DNA of 9,341 bases from Lachnospiraceae bacterium UBA7026 (GCA_002494165.1 DLBH01000086.1:7971-17311); one strand, 5' to 3'; positions 1 to 6,429 are shown, counted from the stretch's first letter. The notes: a model not told the origin generated them from the sequence alone. A program made the numbers and translations.

Positions 1-444
1 ATGAAGGAATCCGCCCAGATCGCCATCAGCCTGGTCAAGTCCCTCTTCCCGGACAAAGCAGAGCTCTTTGACAAGCATAACCTGCACATTCATGTACCGG
101 ACGGAGCTACTCCCAAGGATGGTCCTTCTGCCGGTATTACCCTGACCACAGCCCTCTCCTCACTGATAAATAATAAGCCGGTTACTCCCCACACAGCCAT
201 GACCGGTGAGGTTTCCCTCCAGGGAGATGTCAATCCCATCGGCGGGCTTCCGGAGAAGCTGATGGCCGCCCAGAGGGCAGGGGTGACCAGGGTCTTCATC
301 CCCAAGGATAATGAAGAGGACTTAAGAGATGTGGCCGAGGAAGTAAAGGCCCAGCTGACCATCCTGCCCGTAAGCCGGGTGGAAGAAGTTCTCAAAACCC
401 TGGAGATCATAGACGTCCGGACCAGGAAGCGGAAGGAAAATTAA
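1..444 (+). CDS. lon: Lon ATP-dependent protease, C-terminal fragment (5' end outside window)
   Basis: This is the C-terminal proteolytic domain of Lon, the cytosolic AAA+ protease that degrades misfolded and regulatory proteins. The frame is open at base 1, and the first Met lies inside the conserved domain (a MKESAQIA-like segment), so it is not the real start. The catalytic Ser is Ser43 of the visible part, in the KDGPSAG motif. The partner Lys is Lys86, in the GGLPEK motif; the 43-residue spacing matches the Ser/Lys dyad spacing of E. coli Lon. The TGEV and GDV segments between them are also typical. The ATPase and N-terminal substrate-binding domains would lie upstream, outside the window. 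The tail is odd: the last nine or so codons (RTRKRKEN and stop) fall in the first unit of a 37-bp tandem repeat, giving a basic end beyond the usual domain boundary. Family assignment is very secure. Confidence 0.96.
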   Translation: MKESAQIAISLVKSLFPDKAELFDKHNLHIHVPDGATPKDGPSAGITLTTALSSLINNKPVTPHTAMTGEVSLQGDVNPIGGLPEKLMAAQRAGVTRVFIPKDNEEDLRDVAEEVKAQLTILPVSRVEEVLKTLEIIDVRTRKRKEN

Positions 445-525
445 GACCATTGTCCGGACCAGGAAGTGGAAGAATAATTGAGATCATTGTCCGGACTATG
501 GAGTGAAAGAATAATTGCGACCCTC
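415..525 (+). repeat. Three tandem 37-bp repeats overlapping the lon stop codon
   Basis: Three head-to-tail units start at 415, 452 and 489. Each begins with the 8-bp palindrome GTCCGGAC, exactly 37 bp apart. Units 1 and 2 then share ACCAGGAAG-type sequence and units 2 and 3 share GAATAATTG. Unit 1 contains the last codons and stop of lon. A GGAGATCAT just before unit 1 resembles the end of a unit, suggesting an older partial copy. Function is unknown; 37 is not a multiple of three, so the repeat is not a coding repeat. Confidence 0.8.
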
Positions 526-571
526 TTGCAGGGGCTGAAATTGAAGGATATCAGCAGCATTTATTCAGGTC

Positions 572-603
572 TGACAGATTAAAATATAATAAACTCTCTG
601 TCA
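572..603. repeat. Inverted repeat flanking a TATAAT hexamer
   Basis: TGACAGA (572-578) and TCTGTCA (597-603) are perfect 7-bp inverted arms. The 18-nt AT-rich centre includes TATAAT (585-590). No U-run follows, so it is not a terminator. It could be an operator over a -10 element or chance; no good -35 was seen at the right distance. Confidence 0.3.
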
Positions 604-623
604 AAATTCTGTAAAAAAGGCAT

Positions 624-675
624 AAAAACAGATTCCCAGCGATAGTTTCCATCTATTTACCGGGAATCTGTTTTT
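624..675 (+). terminator. Rho-independent terminator downstream of lon
   Basis: A perfect 14-bp stem forms between AAAAACAGATTCCC (624-637) and GGGAATCTGTTTTT (662-675) around a 24-nt loop, ending in a T-rich run that continues past 675. The A-rich 5' arm means it could also terminate transcription from the opposite strand. It lies about 180 bp after the lon stop. The loop is long for a terminator, which lowers certainty slightly. Confidence 0.75.
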
Positions 676-868
676 CTTTCTCGTTTACTTTTTGAAATTT
701 TCATGATAGAATTGTTCCGTGTTTAGCTGATTATATATCATAGTCCTGTTTTGAACATGTTTGGTTTGTTATTTGGGCAGACTTGCTGTTGCTGCCATGA
801 ATCGGACAGCTAAAGAAGCTTTCATGAATCAGAAGATAGAAATATGGATTATTTCATACTAGAATTAC

Positions 869-874
869 AGGAGG
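869..874 (+). promoter_or_regulatory. Strong ribosome binding site of the PurF-like gene
   Basis: A perfect AGGAGG lies 9 nt before ATG 884. This matters because it fixes the start at Met-Gly-Gly-Ile-Phe-Gly, so the missing Cys at position 2 is not an artefact of a mis-called start. Confidence 0.85.
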
Positions 875-883
875 ATCTGCCAG

Positions 884-2293
884 ATGGGTGGAATATTTGG
901 AGTAGCTGCTAAAAGAGACTGCACTTTGGAACTGTTTTATGGAATCGATTATCATTCCCATCTGGGAACCAGACGGGGCGGTATCGCCGTTCATGGTAAG
1001 CCGGGTTTCCAGAGGGCCATACACAACATTGAGAACTCTCCATTCCGTACTAAGTTTGAAAAAGATATCGATGAGATGGAAGGGAACCTTGGTCTGGGCT
1101 GTATATCTGATTATGAGCCCCAGCCCCTCATGGTCCAGTCTCATCTGGGCAGTTTTGCCATCACCACGGTCGGTAAGATCAACAACATGGATGAACTGCT
1201 CAAGTATGTTTATGAGAATGGCAATACCCATTTCCAGGAGATGAGCGGCGGTCTGATTAACGCCACGGAGCTGGTGGCTTCCCTGATCTGTAAGAAAGAT
1301 TCGATCCTGGATGGTATTAAGTTTGTCCAGGAAGTAGTAGACGGATCCATGACTCTGCTGCTCATGACCAAGGATGGTCTTCTGGCAGCCAGGGACCGGC
1401 TGGGAAGGACACCTCTGGTGATCGGAAAGAAGGAGGATGCCTACTGCGTCTCCTTTGAGAGTTTTGCCTACATCAATCTGGGCTACAAGGATTATAAGGA
1501 ACTGGGCCCGGGAGAGATTGCCTTTGTCACTCCTGACGGGGTGGAGACCCTTAAGGAACCTGGCAAGGAGATGAGAATCTGTTCCTTCCTTTGGGTATAT
1601 TATGGCTATCCCACATCCTCCTACGAGGGGGTAAATGTGGAAGAGATGCGTTACCGCTGTGGCAGTATGCTGGCGAAGAGAGACGGGAATTCCGTTGATC
1701 CGGATGTTGTTGCCGGCGTACCGGATTCGGGAATTGCCCATGCCATCGGCTATGCCAATGAGTCCGGCGTACCCTTTGCCAGACCATTTATCAAATATAC
1801 TCCTACCTGGCCCCGGTCTTTCATGCCGACCATGCAGAGCCAGCGGGACCTGATTGCCAGGATGAAGCTGATTCCGGTCAAGGCCCTCATTGAAAATAAG
1901 AAGCTGCTGCTGATTGATGACTCCATCGTCCGTGGAACCCAGCTTCGGGAGACCACAGAATTCCTCTATCAGAGCGGTGCCAAGGAGGTCCATGTAAGGC
2001 CTGCCTGTCCGCCCCTGCTCTACGGCTGTAAATATCTGAATTTCTCCCGGTCCAAGTCTGATATGGACCTGATTGCCAGAAGGGTGATCCAGGAGAAGGA
2101 AGGGGATGTGTCCCCGGAGGTTCTGGCCGAGTATGCAAATCCCACCAGCCAGAGATATTCCGATATGCTGGACTGCATCTGCAAGAAGCAGAACTTCACC
2201 ACTCTTCGCTATCACAGGCTGGATGACCTGGAGGAGTCCATCGGAATCTCTCCCTGCAAGCTGTGCACCTACTGTTTCAGCGGCAAGGAGTAA
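884..2293 (+). CDS. PurF-family amidophosphoribosyltransferase paralogue lacking the glutaminase Cys
   Basis: Full-length PurF homologue (469 aa). PurF makes phosphoribosylamine from PRPP and glutamine, the first committed step of purine synthesis. The C-terminal phosphoribosyltransferase half is well kept: VAGVPDSG (277-283), an RSFMP...Q...R flexible-loop segment (311-321) and the PRPP loop LLLIDDSIVRGTQ (341-353). Cys233, Cys382, Cys461 and Cys464 sit where Bacillus-type PurF holds its Fe-S cluster. The N-terminal glutaminase half is degenerate. The N-terminal nucleophile is missing (MGGIFG instead of MCGIFG), the usual GHVRYST Arg motif reads GLGCIS, and the HNGN glutamine-binding motif reads TVGK. 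It may therefore use free ammonia or another amine, depend on a partner, or be regulatory; this is inference. I recall similar MGG-type proteins in Lachnospiraceae, so it appears to be a conserved subfamily, not a decayed gene. It has its own RBS and terminator and no purine genes beside it. Confidence 0.9.
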   Translation: MGGIFGVAAKRDCTLELFYGIDYHSHLGTRRGGIAVHGKPGFQRAIHNIENSPFRTKFEKDIDEMEGNLGLGCISDYEPQPLMVQSHLGSFAITTVGKINNMDELLKYVYENGNTHFQEMSGGLINATELVASLICKKDSILDGIKFVQEVVDGSMTLLLMTKDGLLAARDRLGRTPLVIGKKEDAYCVSFESFAYINLGYKDYKELGPGEIAFVTPDGVETLKEPGKEMRICSFLWVYYGYPTSSYEGVNVEEMRYRCGSMLAKRDGNSVDPDVVAGVPDSGIAHAIGYANESGVPFARPFIKYTPTWPRSFMPTMQSQRDLIARMKLIPVKALIENKKLLLIDDSIVRGTQLRETTEFLYQSGAKEVHVRPACPPLLYGCKYLNFSRSKSDMDLIARRVIQEKEGDVSPEVLAEYANPTSQRYSDMLDCICKKQNFTTLRYHRLDDLEESIGISPCKLCTYCFSGKE

Positions 2294-2642
2294 AGACCGA
2301 TAATTGAATATATTTTCACAAAGACTATGATACCCATGGGAGGGGCGCCGGCACTCACGAGACATAAGGAAGGTGAGTGCCGGCGCCTTTTGTCTGCCGG
2401 GACCGGAGACCAGCCTGGAAGACGGGGCCGGGAGCCCTGGCAGACTCGTATGTAAATTGTAAACAAAATGTTCAAATATTTGTAGTAGAATAAGGCCAGT
2501 ATGATTGTAAAAGCATTTTAGTGGCAAAGACACCGGTCCGCCGGCAGCCAGGGCAGGTACAGGTTCCGGTTTTACAGATAAGAGCCGGACCCGGTTTGAG
2601 CCGGCAGGTAGTTAGAGGCAGTAATATAGAAGAAGAATAATA
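2294..2642. other. 349-bp intergenic region before the alarmone synthetase
   Basis: After the terminator there is a GC-rich stretch with a second, weaker hairpin: CTGCCGGG (2394-2401) against CCTGGCAG (2436-2443), eight pairs with one G-U. An AT-rich block follows with the 10-bp palindrome CAAATATTTG (2473-2482) and a TATGAT (2500-2505) that could be a -10 but lacks a good -35. No gene was recognised on either strand. Confidence 0.5.
2344..2391 (+). terminator. Strong rho-independent terminator after the PurF-like gene
   Basis: GGCGCCGGCACTCAC (2344-2358) and GTGAGTGCCGGCGCC (2373-2387) form a perfect GC-rich 15-bp stem with a 14-nt loop, followed by TTTT (2388-2391). It lies about 50 bp after the stop at 2293 and separates this gene from the alarmone synthetase. 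Confidence 0.9.
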
Positions 2643-3281
2643 ATGGAGGCGTATAACATAATCATGAATGATAGCATATATGGAAACCAGAAAGAGATCC
2701 TTCCCAAGGTAATGGACCAGATGGTTGCCAGGATTGAAGAGTATAACAGACAAAAGATAGAGGAGACGGGCCATCCGGTCTATGAACATCTGAGTAGCCG
2801 GATCAAGGCAGAGGACAGCATGCGGGAGAAGTGCCGGAGAAAGGGCGTGGAAGAGACAGCAGAGGAAGCCTTAAGAGGTATGAAAGATGCTATAGGCATC
2901 CGGATCATCACCGGTTTTATCGATGATATCTATGACATCTGTGACTTTTTCCGCCAGCTGCCGGACTGCCGGGTATTCAAGGAGAAGGACTACATTTATA
3001 ATGCCAAGCCCAATGGTTACAGAAGTTACCATATGATTCTGGAGACCAGCCAGCCCTACCAGGATATCACCGGCCATAATCCAGGCAGCTACTATGTGGA
3101 GATCCAGCTTCGTACCATTGCCATGGACTGCTGGGCCAGCCTGGAGCATGAGATGAAGTATAAAAGGTCCATATCCAACCAGAAGATGCTGGTGGGGGAG
3201 CTGAAGCGGTGCGCCGACGAGCTGGCCTCCTGCGACCTGACCATGCAGACCATCCGGGATCTGATCCGCAGTGACGAATAG
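2643..3281 (+). CDS. Small alarmone synthetase (RelQ/RelP-type, RelA/SpoT domain)
   Basis: Predicted cytosolic single-domain (p)ppGpp synthetase, 212 aa, the usual size for RelQ/RelP proteins. These transfer pyrophosphate from ATP to GTP or GDP to make stringent-response alarmones. Visible synthetase motifs are SRIKAEDS (52-59), KDAIGIR (81-87, with the likely metal-binding Asp82), KDYIYNAKPNGYRSYH (115-130, GTP-binding loop), VEIQLRT (152-158, with catalytic Glu153) and MDCWASLEHEMKYK (161-174). There is no HD hydrolase, TGS or ACT domain, so it should only synthesise. The start is uncertain: ATG 2643 has only a purine-rich GAAGAAGAA upstream, while the in-frame ATG at 2664 (Met8) has GGAGG 14 nt before it. 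RelQ versus RelP cannot be settled by eye. It follows a terminator, so it is probably transcribed separately from the PurF-like gene. No terminator was seen before the response regulator, 248 bp downstream. Confidence 0.9.
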   Translation: MEAYNIIMNDSIYGNQKEILPKVMDQMVARIEEYNRQKIEETGHPVYEHLSSRIKAEDSMREKCRRKGVEETAEEALRGMKDAIGIRIITGFIDDIYDICDFFRQLPDCRVFKEKDYIYNAKPNGYRSYHMILETSQPYQDITGHNPGSYYVEIQLRTIAMDCWASLEHEMKYKRSISNQKMLVGELKRCADELASCDLTMQTIRDLIRSDE

Positions 3282-3427
3282 ATCAGCCATGGAGGCCGGG
3301 ACAGGTGGAGACGTATGACCAGGAACCAGAGCTTTGTAAAATGTATCACTATAAAAGCCTGGACCGCCTGGGTCTGAAAAAAATTTGACCACAAGGCCGG
3401 GCCTGGTTCAGCAAAAGGGGTTAGCCG

Positions 3428-3445
3428 GGCTGGTCAGGCTGGTCA
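3428..3445 (+). repeat. Tandem 9-bp duplication GGCTGGTCA
   Basis: GGCTGGTCA occurs twice head to tail (3428-3436 and 3437-3445) in the leader of the response regulator. The related GCTGGTCAG appears again at 4269-4277 in the gap between regulator and kinase. It may be a minor slippage product; no function is claimed. Confidence 0.5.
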
Positions 3446-3463
3446 GGATCTGTCGATAAAATA

Positions 3464-3491
3464 TGACTAATACTAAATTTGACTAATACTA
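3464..3491 (+). promoter_or_regulatory. Direct repeat TGACTAATACTA ahead of the response regulator, candidate operator
   Basis: The same 12-mer occurs at 3464-3475 and 3480-3491, separated by AATT (16-bp period), 39 bp before ATG 3530. TATAAA (3490-3495) could serve as a -10. Its -35 position would then fall in the first copy and has no consensus, as in an activator-dependent promoter. OmpR-family regulators bind direct repeats, so autoregulation is plausible; the period differs from the common 10-11 bp. The repeat is seen directly; its role is inferred. Confidence 0.4.
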
Positions 3492-3529
3492 TAAAAAGAT
3501 AGACAACTATAAATGGGAGATAATAGATT

Positions 3530-4210
3530 ATGAAGATATTAATTGCAGAAGATGAAAAAGAGATGTCAAGGGCAGTATGTGCCATCCTCAATCACCAGGG
3601 TATAGAGACCGATGTGGCCGCCGATGGCCTGGAGGCCCTGAATCTGGCCCAGTCAGGAAGCTATGACTGTATGGTTTTTGACATCATGATGCCCAAGATG
3701 GACGGCCTGGAGGCATTAAAGAGAATCAGGTCATGGGGAGACATGACGCCGGTGATCATGCTGACGGCCAAGACCCAGGTAGATGACCGGGTAGAGGGCC
3801 TGGATGCGGGAGCCGATGACTATCTGACCAAGCCCTTTGCCATGAAGGAGCTGCTGGCCAGGATTAAGTCCCTGACCAGGAGAAATACTTCATACAATCC
3901 TTCCAGGCTTAGCCTGGGAGAGGTATCCCTTGATACAGACATTCAGGAGCTGTCCGCCGGCAACTCCATCCGTCTGGCCAAGAAAGAGACGGCTCTCATG
4001 GAAATGTTTATGCTCAATCCTGGCAAGAACCTTTCCACGGCAGAGATTTTCGCCCGGGTCTGGAAGGATGAAGCGGACGAGGAAGTTCAGGGAGAAGAGG
4101 TGGTCTGGATCTATGTATCCTACCTGCGCCAGAAGCTTAAGGCCATCAAGGCAGACCTGGTCATCAAGGGTGATAAGGGTGGAAGCTTTATACTGGTCCT
4201 GAACCAGTGA
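3530..4210 (+). CDS. OmpR/PhoB-family DNA-binding response regulator
   Basis: Cytoplasmic response regulator of 226 aa, the standard size. The receiver domain (about 1-118) has the acidic pair Glu7/Asp8, phosphoacceptor Asp51 in VFDIMMP, the switch Thr79 in MLTA and Lys101 in TKPF. The C-terminal winged-helix domain (about 128-224) ends with the typical VWIYVSYLRQKL recognition-helix region and a GGSF wing. GGGAG (3515-3519) lies 10 nt before the ATG. The histidine kinase follows 163 bp later on the same strand and is its likely phosphodonor. The gap is unusually wide for such a pair and is filled with short repeats. A direct repeat upstream could be its own binding site. Target genes cannot be read from the sequence. 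Confidence 0.95.
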   Translation: MKILIAEDEKEMSRAVCAILNHQGIETDVAADGLEALNLAQSGSYDCMVFDIMMPKMDGLEALKRIRSWGDMTPVIMLTAKTQVDDRVEGLDAGADDYLTKPFAMKELLARIKSLTRRNTSYNPSRLSLGEVSLDTDIQELSAGNSIRLAKKETALMEMFMLNPGKNLSTAEIFARVWKDEADEEVQGEEVVWIYVSYLRQKLKAIKADLVIKGDKGGSFILVLNQ

Positions 4211-4242
4211 GTCTGACTCGGCTATATAGACCGGCCATAAGA

Positions 4243-4359
4243 ACTAGTAAGCCGGACTAGTAAGATGAGCTGGTCAGAAAAACCAGCTAGTTCAACTGGG
4301 AAGACAGGCCAGTCGGAAAAACCAGCATATCCAACCGTCAAGTCAGGCCCGACAGGGAG
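4243..4359 (+). repeat. Degenerate 13-bp/39-bp tandem repeat between response regulator and kinase
   Basis: The region falls into nine 13-bp blocks. Blocks at 4243 and 4256 share ACTAGTAAG. Blocks at 4269 and 4308 end in GAAAA and are each followed by ACCAGC (4282 and 4321). Blocks at 4295 and 4334 share AC-N5-AAG. The higher-order period is 39 bp (4262, 4301, 4340). AGCTGGT (4268-4274) and ACCAGCT (4282-4288) form a 7-bp hairpin with a 7-nt loop. Possible roles are mRNA spacing or stability between the two genes, or inert expansion. Confidence 0.65.
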
Positions 4360-4376
4360 GAGCGTGAGGACTATTG
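4355..4376 (+). promoter_or_regulatory. RBS and TTG start of the histidine kinase
   Basis: A purine-rich GGGAGG (4355-4360) and a closer GAGG (4366-4369) precede TTG at 4374. An in-frame TGA at 4365-4367 rules out any earlier start, and the next in-frame ATG would delete the first membrane segment. TTG is therefore the likely start, which may lower kinase output relative to the regulator. Confidence 0.7.
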
Positions 4377-5636
4377 ATTAATAAATTAAGATGGAAATTT
4401 ATCGCCATCGCCACAGTGGCTGTCTTTATTGTACTGGCCATGATCCTTACCATGGTAAACCAGTATTTTTCCTACAATGCCATAAAGGAGGACAAGGAAA
4501 TACTGGAAGAGATTATAAATAATGATGGCGTCATGCCTCTGGACTATCATCTGGAGGCTGTAGATGATGAGTATCTTGGCATCAGTGCCGAGTTAAAATA
4601 CCAGATGAGATATTTTTCCATCTGGCTGTCTAAGGAAGGGGACGAAGTAAAGGAGATTGACCTTGATCATATCCAGTCTGTGACCGATGAGAAAGCTATG
4701 GAATACGGCAGGGACATCCTGAAAAAAAGAGGTGACACAGGTAGTATCATCGCGGAGAAGGGATTTTTTATCTATCAGAAAGAGCAGAAGGATGATGATC
4801 TCTGGCTGATCGTCGTTCTGGATTGCACCAGAGAGATGAATTCAGTCCTGGCCCTGCGGAGGTTTTCCATGTGGTTCGGTCTGGCCTGCCTTGTTTTATT
4901 CTTTGGTATTCTGACAGCCCTTTCCGGCAAGGTGGTGGAGCCGGTGATTAAAAACATGGAGTCCCAGAAGCAGTTTATCACCAATGCCAGCCATGAACTT
5001 AAGACACCCATAGCCATCATTTCCGCCAATACCGAGGTCCTGGAGATGATGGAGGGAGAAAATGAGTGGACAGCCAGTATCATGAATCAGGTTCAGAGGC
5101 TGACCGGCCTGGTCAATAATCTGATTACCTTGTCCAAGATGGGTGAGGGGAATAAGGAGGACTACAGCCAGGTGGACTATTCAGCCTGCGTCAGAGGGAT
5201 CGCCGAAGGCTTTGCCCCGGTGATTGACAGAGAAGGCAAGACATTTTCCTATGAGATCCAGGATGGAATCAGCCTCTATGGCCGGAAGTCAGAGCTGGAA
5301 GAAATCGCTAATATCCTTCTTGATAATGCGGTGAAGTACTGTGACGACGAGGGACAGGTAGGTCTTAATCTGACCCTGGTTAAGACAGGTTTTAATAAGA
5401 CCCCCACTGCCCAGCTGACCGTATCCAACTCCTACAAGGATGGGGAAAATGTGGACTGCAGCCGGTTTTTTGAGAGATTCTACAGGGAGGACAGCTCCCA
5501 CAGTTCTGAAAAGTCCGGTTATGGAATCGGTCTGGCCATGGCCCAGGGCTTTGTGGAAGAGTACAAGGGCAAAATATCTGCCTCCTGGAAGGATGGGGTC
5601 ATCAGTTTCCAGGTGAAGCTGCCGGTTAAGGCTTAA
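4374..5636 (+). CDS. Membrane sensor histidine kinase, partner of the upstream regulator
   Basis: Sensor kinase of 420 aa starting at TTG. TM1 is about 9-28, an extracytoplasmic sensor region spans about 30-160 with no recognised fold, and TM2 is about 166-184. There is no clear HAMP domain; the HisKA helix starts soon after TM2. The phosphorylated His207 lies in FITNASHELKTP (201-212). The ATPase domain shows the N box with Asn318 (NILLDNAVKY), the F box FFERFYRED (365-373) and the G2 box GYGIGLAMA (382-390). The usual DxGxG (G1) motif is not evident; that position reads VSNSYKDGEN (350-359), a variation known in some Firmicutes kinases. A sensed signal cannot be predicted. It is transcribed after the regulator, probably from the same mRNA, across a repeat-rich 163-bp gap. 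A promoter for the next gene overlaps its stop codon. Confidence 0.94.
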   Translation: MINKLRWKFIAIATVAVFIVLAMILTMVNQYFSYNAIKEDKEILEEIINNDGVMPLDYHLEAVDDEYLGISAELKYQMRYFSIWLSKEGDEVKEIDLDHIQSVTDEKAMEYGRDILKKRGDTGSIIAEKGFFIYQKEQKDDDLWLIVVLDCTREMNSVLALRRFSMWFGLACLVLFFGILTALSGKVVEPVIKNMESQKQFITNASHELKTPIAIISANTEVLEMMEGENEWTASIMNQVQRLTGLVNNLITLSKMGEGNKEDYSQVDYSACVRGIAEGFAPVIDREGKTFSYEIQDGISLYGRKSELEEIANILLDNAVKYCDDEGQVGLNLTLVKTGFNKTPTAQLTVSNSYKDGENVDCSRFFERFYREDSSHSSEKSGYGIGLAMAQGFVEEYKGKISASWKDGVISFQVKLPVKA

Positions 5637-5661
5637 TAAAAGTCAGGTCTTGTGTTATAAT
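5633..5661 (+). promoter_or_regulatory. Extended -10 promoter for the HD-domain gene
   Basis: TATAAT (5656-5661) is perfect and carries the extended TGN motif (TGT 5653-5655). TTAATA (5633-5638) lies 17 bp upstream, matches four of six -35 bases and overlaps the kinase stop codon. The start point would be near 5668, leaving a leader of about 70 nt. Confidence 0.6.
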
Positions 5662-5736
5662 GACATGCAGTGTGACTCTATAGAGAAAAACTCTTAAAAG
5701 TATGAGAAAAGAATTCCAAGAGAAAGAAGAGAAAAT

Positions 5737-6288
5737 ATGAGTGATATATTGACCTATACGGGGATTACCATGGATCCCCTCCATCCCCGGAAAGAAGACC
5801 TGAAGATAGAAGACATCGCCCATGCCCTGTCCATGATCGCCCGGGCCAATGGACATTTTCCCATAAGACATCTGGTGGCCCAGCACTGTATGGAGTGCTG
5901 CAGGGAGGCCGAATTGAGAGGATACGGGACCAGGATCCAGATCTTCTGCCTGCTCCACGACGGGGCTGAGGCCTATCTGGGAGATTTCGTCTCCCCGGTC
6001 AAGCACCTGATGCAGGAGTATGGAGCGGCCGAGGACCAGCTTTTGGATATGATCTACGAGAAGTTTGCCGGCGACCTGCCCAGCGAGGAAGAGGCGGCCA
6101 TCGTCAAGGAGCTGGACAAGACCCTTCTCTATTATGAATTTCTGGAGCTGATGGGACAGCCTGTAGGCGACCTGCCCAGGCAAGCCCTTCTGAGCCAGCC
6201 TTATTTCGGAGAGAGGGACTGGCGGGAAGTGGAAAAAGAGTATCTGACCCTCTATGGGGACCTTCGGAATTCCCTGGGAGCTTTATAG
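5737..6288 (+). CDS. HD-domain phosphohydrolase, YfbR/phage-type
   Basis: Soluble 183-aa protein of the metal-dependent HD superfamily. His50 (VAQHC), the His74-Asp75 pair in LLHDGAEAYLGD and Asp127 in ELDKTLL give the H...HD...D metal-binding set. The LHDGAEAYLGDFVSPVK segment (73-89) resembles small HD proteins of phages and YfbR-like 5'-deoxynucleotidases, so a nucleotide-monophosphate substrate is a reasonable guess but is not shown. It lacks alarmone-hydrolase features beyond the HD core. The RBS is weak (GAAGAG-type purines before ATG 5737). It is most likely transcribed from its own promoter at the end of the kinase gene. No terminator was seen after it, so readthrough into the small acidic gene 141 bp downstream is possible. 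There are many Cys near the first His (QHCMECC), a minor oddity. Confidence 0.85.
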   Translation: MSDILTYTGITMDPLHPRKEDLKIEDIAHALSMIARANGHFPIRHLVAQHCMECCREAELRGYGTRIQIFCLLHDGAEAYLGDFVSPVKHLMQEYGAAEDQLLDMIYEKFAGDLPSEEEAAIVKELDKTLLYYEFLELMGQPVGDLPRQALLSQPYFGERDWREVEKEYLTLYGDLRNSLGAL

Positions 6289-6373
6289 ATAGTTTGCATA
6301 AAATAATAATATTTTCACTCCTGAGCTGTTGATGAAATGATAGTTTTTTAATCCCGTGCAAAAAGATATATAC

Positions 6374-6401
6374 TTGTACCTAAAAATGTGATATATATAA
6401 G
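6374..6401 (+). promoter_or_regulatory. Possible promoter of the small acidic gene
   Basis: TTGTAC (6374-6379) and TATAAG (6396-6401) are spaced by 16 bp, close before the RBS at 6417. GATATATA occurs twice, at 6365-6372 and 6390-6397, offering alternative -10 elements. The AT-rich context makes chance matches likely. Confidence 0.4.
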
Positions 6402-6429
6402 TCAAACACTTATTTCAGGAGGAAATGTT

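Larger units (their letters stand above)
445..883. other. 439-bp intergenic region between lon and the PurF-like gene
   Basis: It holds the remainder of the 37-bp repeats, a small inverted repeat around a TATAAT (572-603) and the lon terminator (624-675). The remaining ~200 bp form an AT-rich leader for the PurF-like gene. Within the leader CATGAATC occurs twice (796-803 and 824-831). No convincing promoter was found for the downstream gene; the best match, TTGTTC (712-717) and TATATC (734-739) with a 16-bp spacer, is weak. No gene or structured RNA was recognised. Confidence 0.6.

Noticed and set aside
445..883. CRISPR-like array in the repeats after lon
   Set aside because: Units are head to tail with no unique spacers and there are no cas genes.
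854..2533. 559-codon open frame on the minus strand covering the whole PurF-like gene
   Set aside because: It is antisense to a gene with clear family motifs, its translation shows no recognisable domain, and it extends across a terminator hairpin. It is explained by codon bias of the real gene.
2871..3392. 173-codon minus-strand open frame
   Set aside because: Shadow of the alarmone synthetase; no motif in its own translation.
3395..3450. GC-rich stretch considered as a terminator for the alarmone synthetase
   Set aside because: Near-palindromic AGGCC/GGCCT has no usable loop and no T run follows.
5626..6183. 185-codon minus-strand open frame
   Set aside because: It lies opposite the HD-domain gene, which has its metal-binding motifs and a promoter; the antisense product has no family features.
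6388..6429. Upstream GTG extension of the small acidic protein
   Set aside because: The ATG at 6430 has a near-perfect RBS at the right distance, while the GTG has none and the added residues look like translated AT-rich leader.
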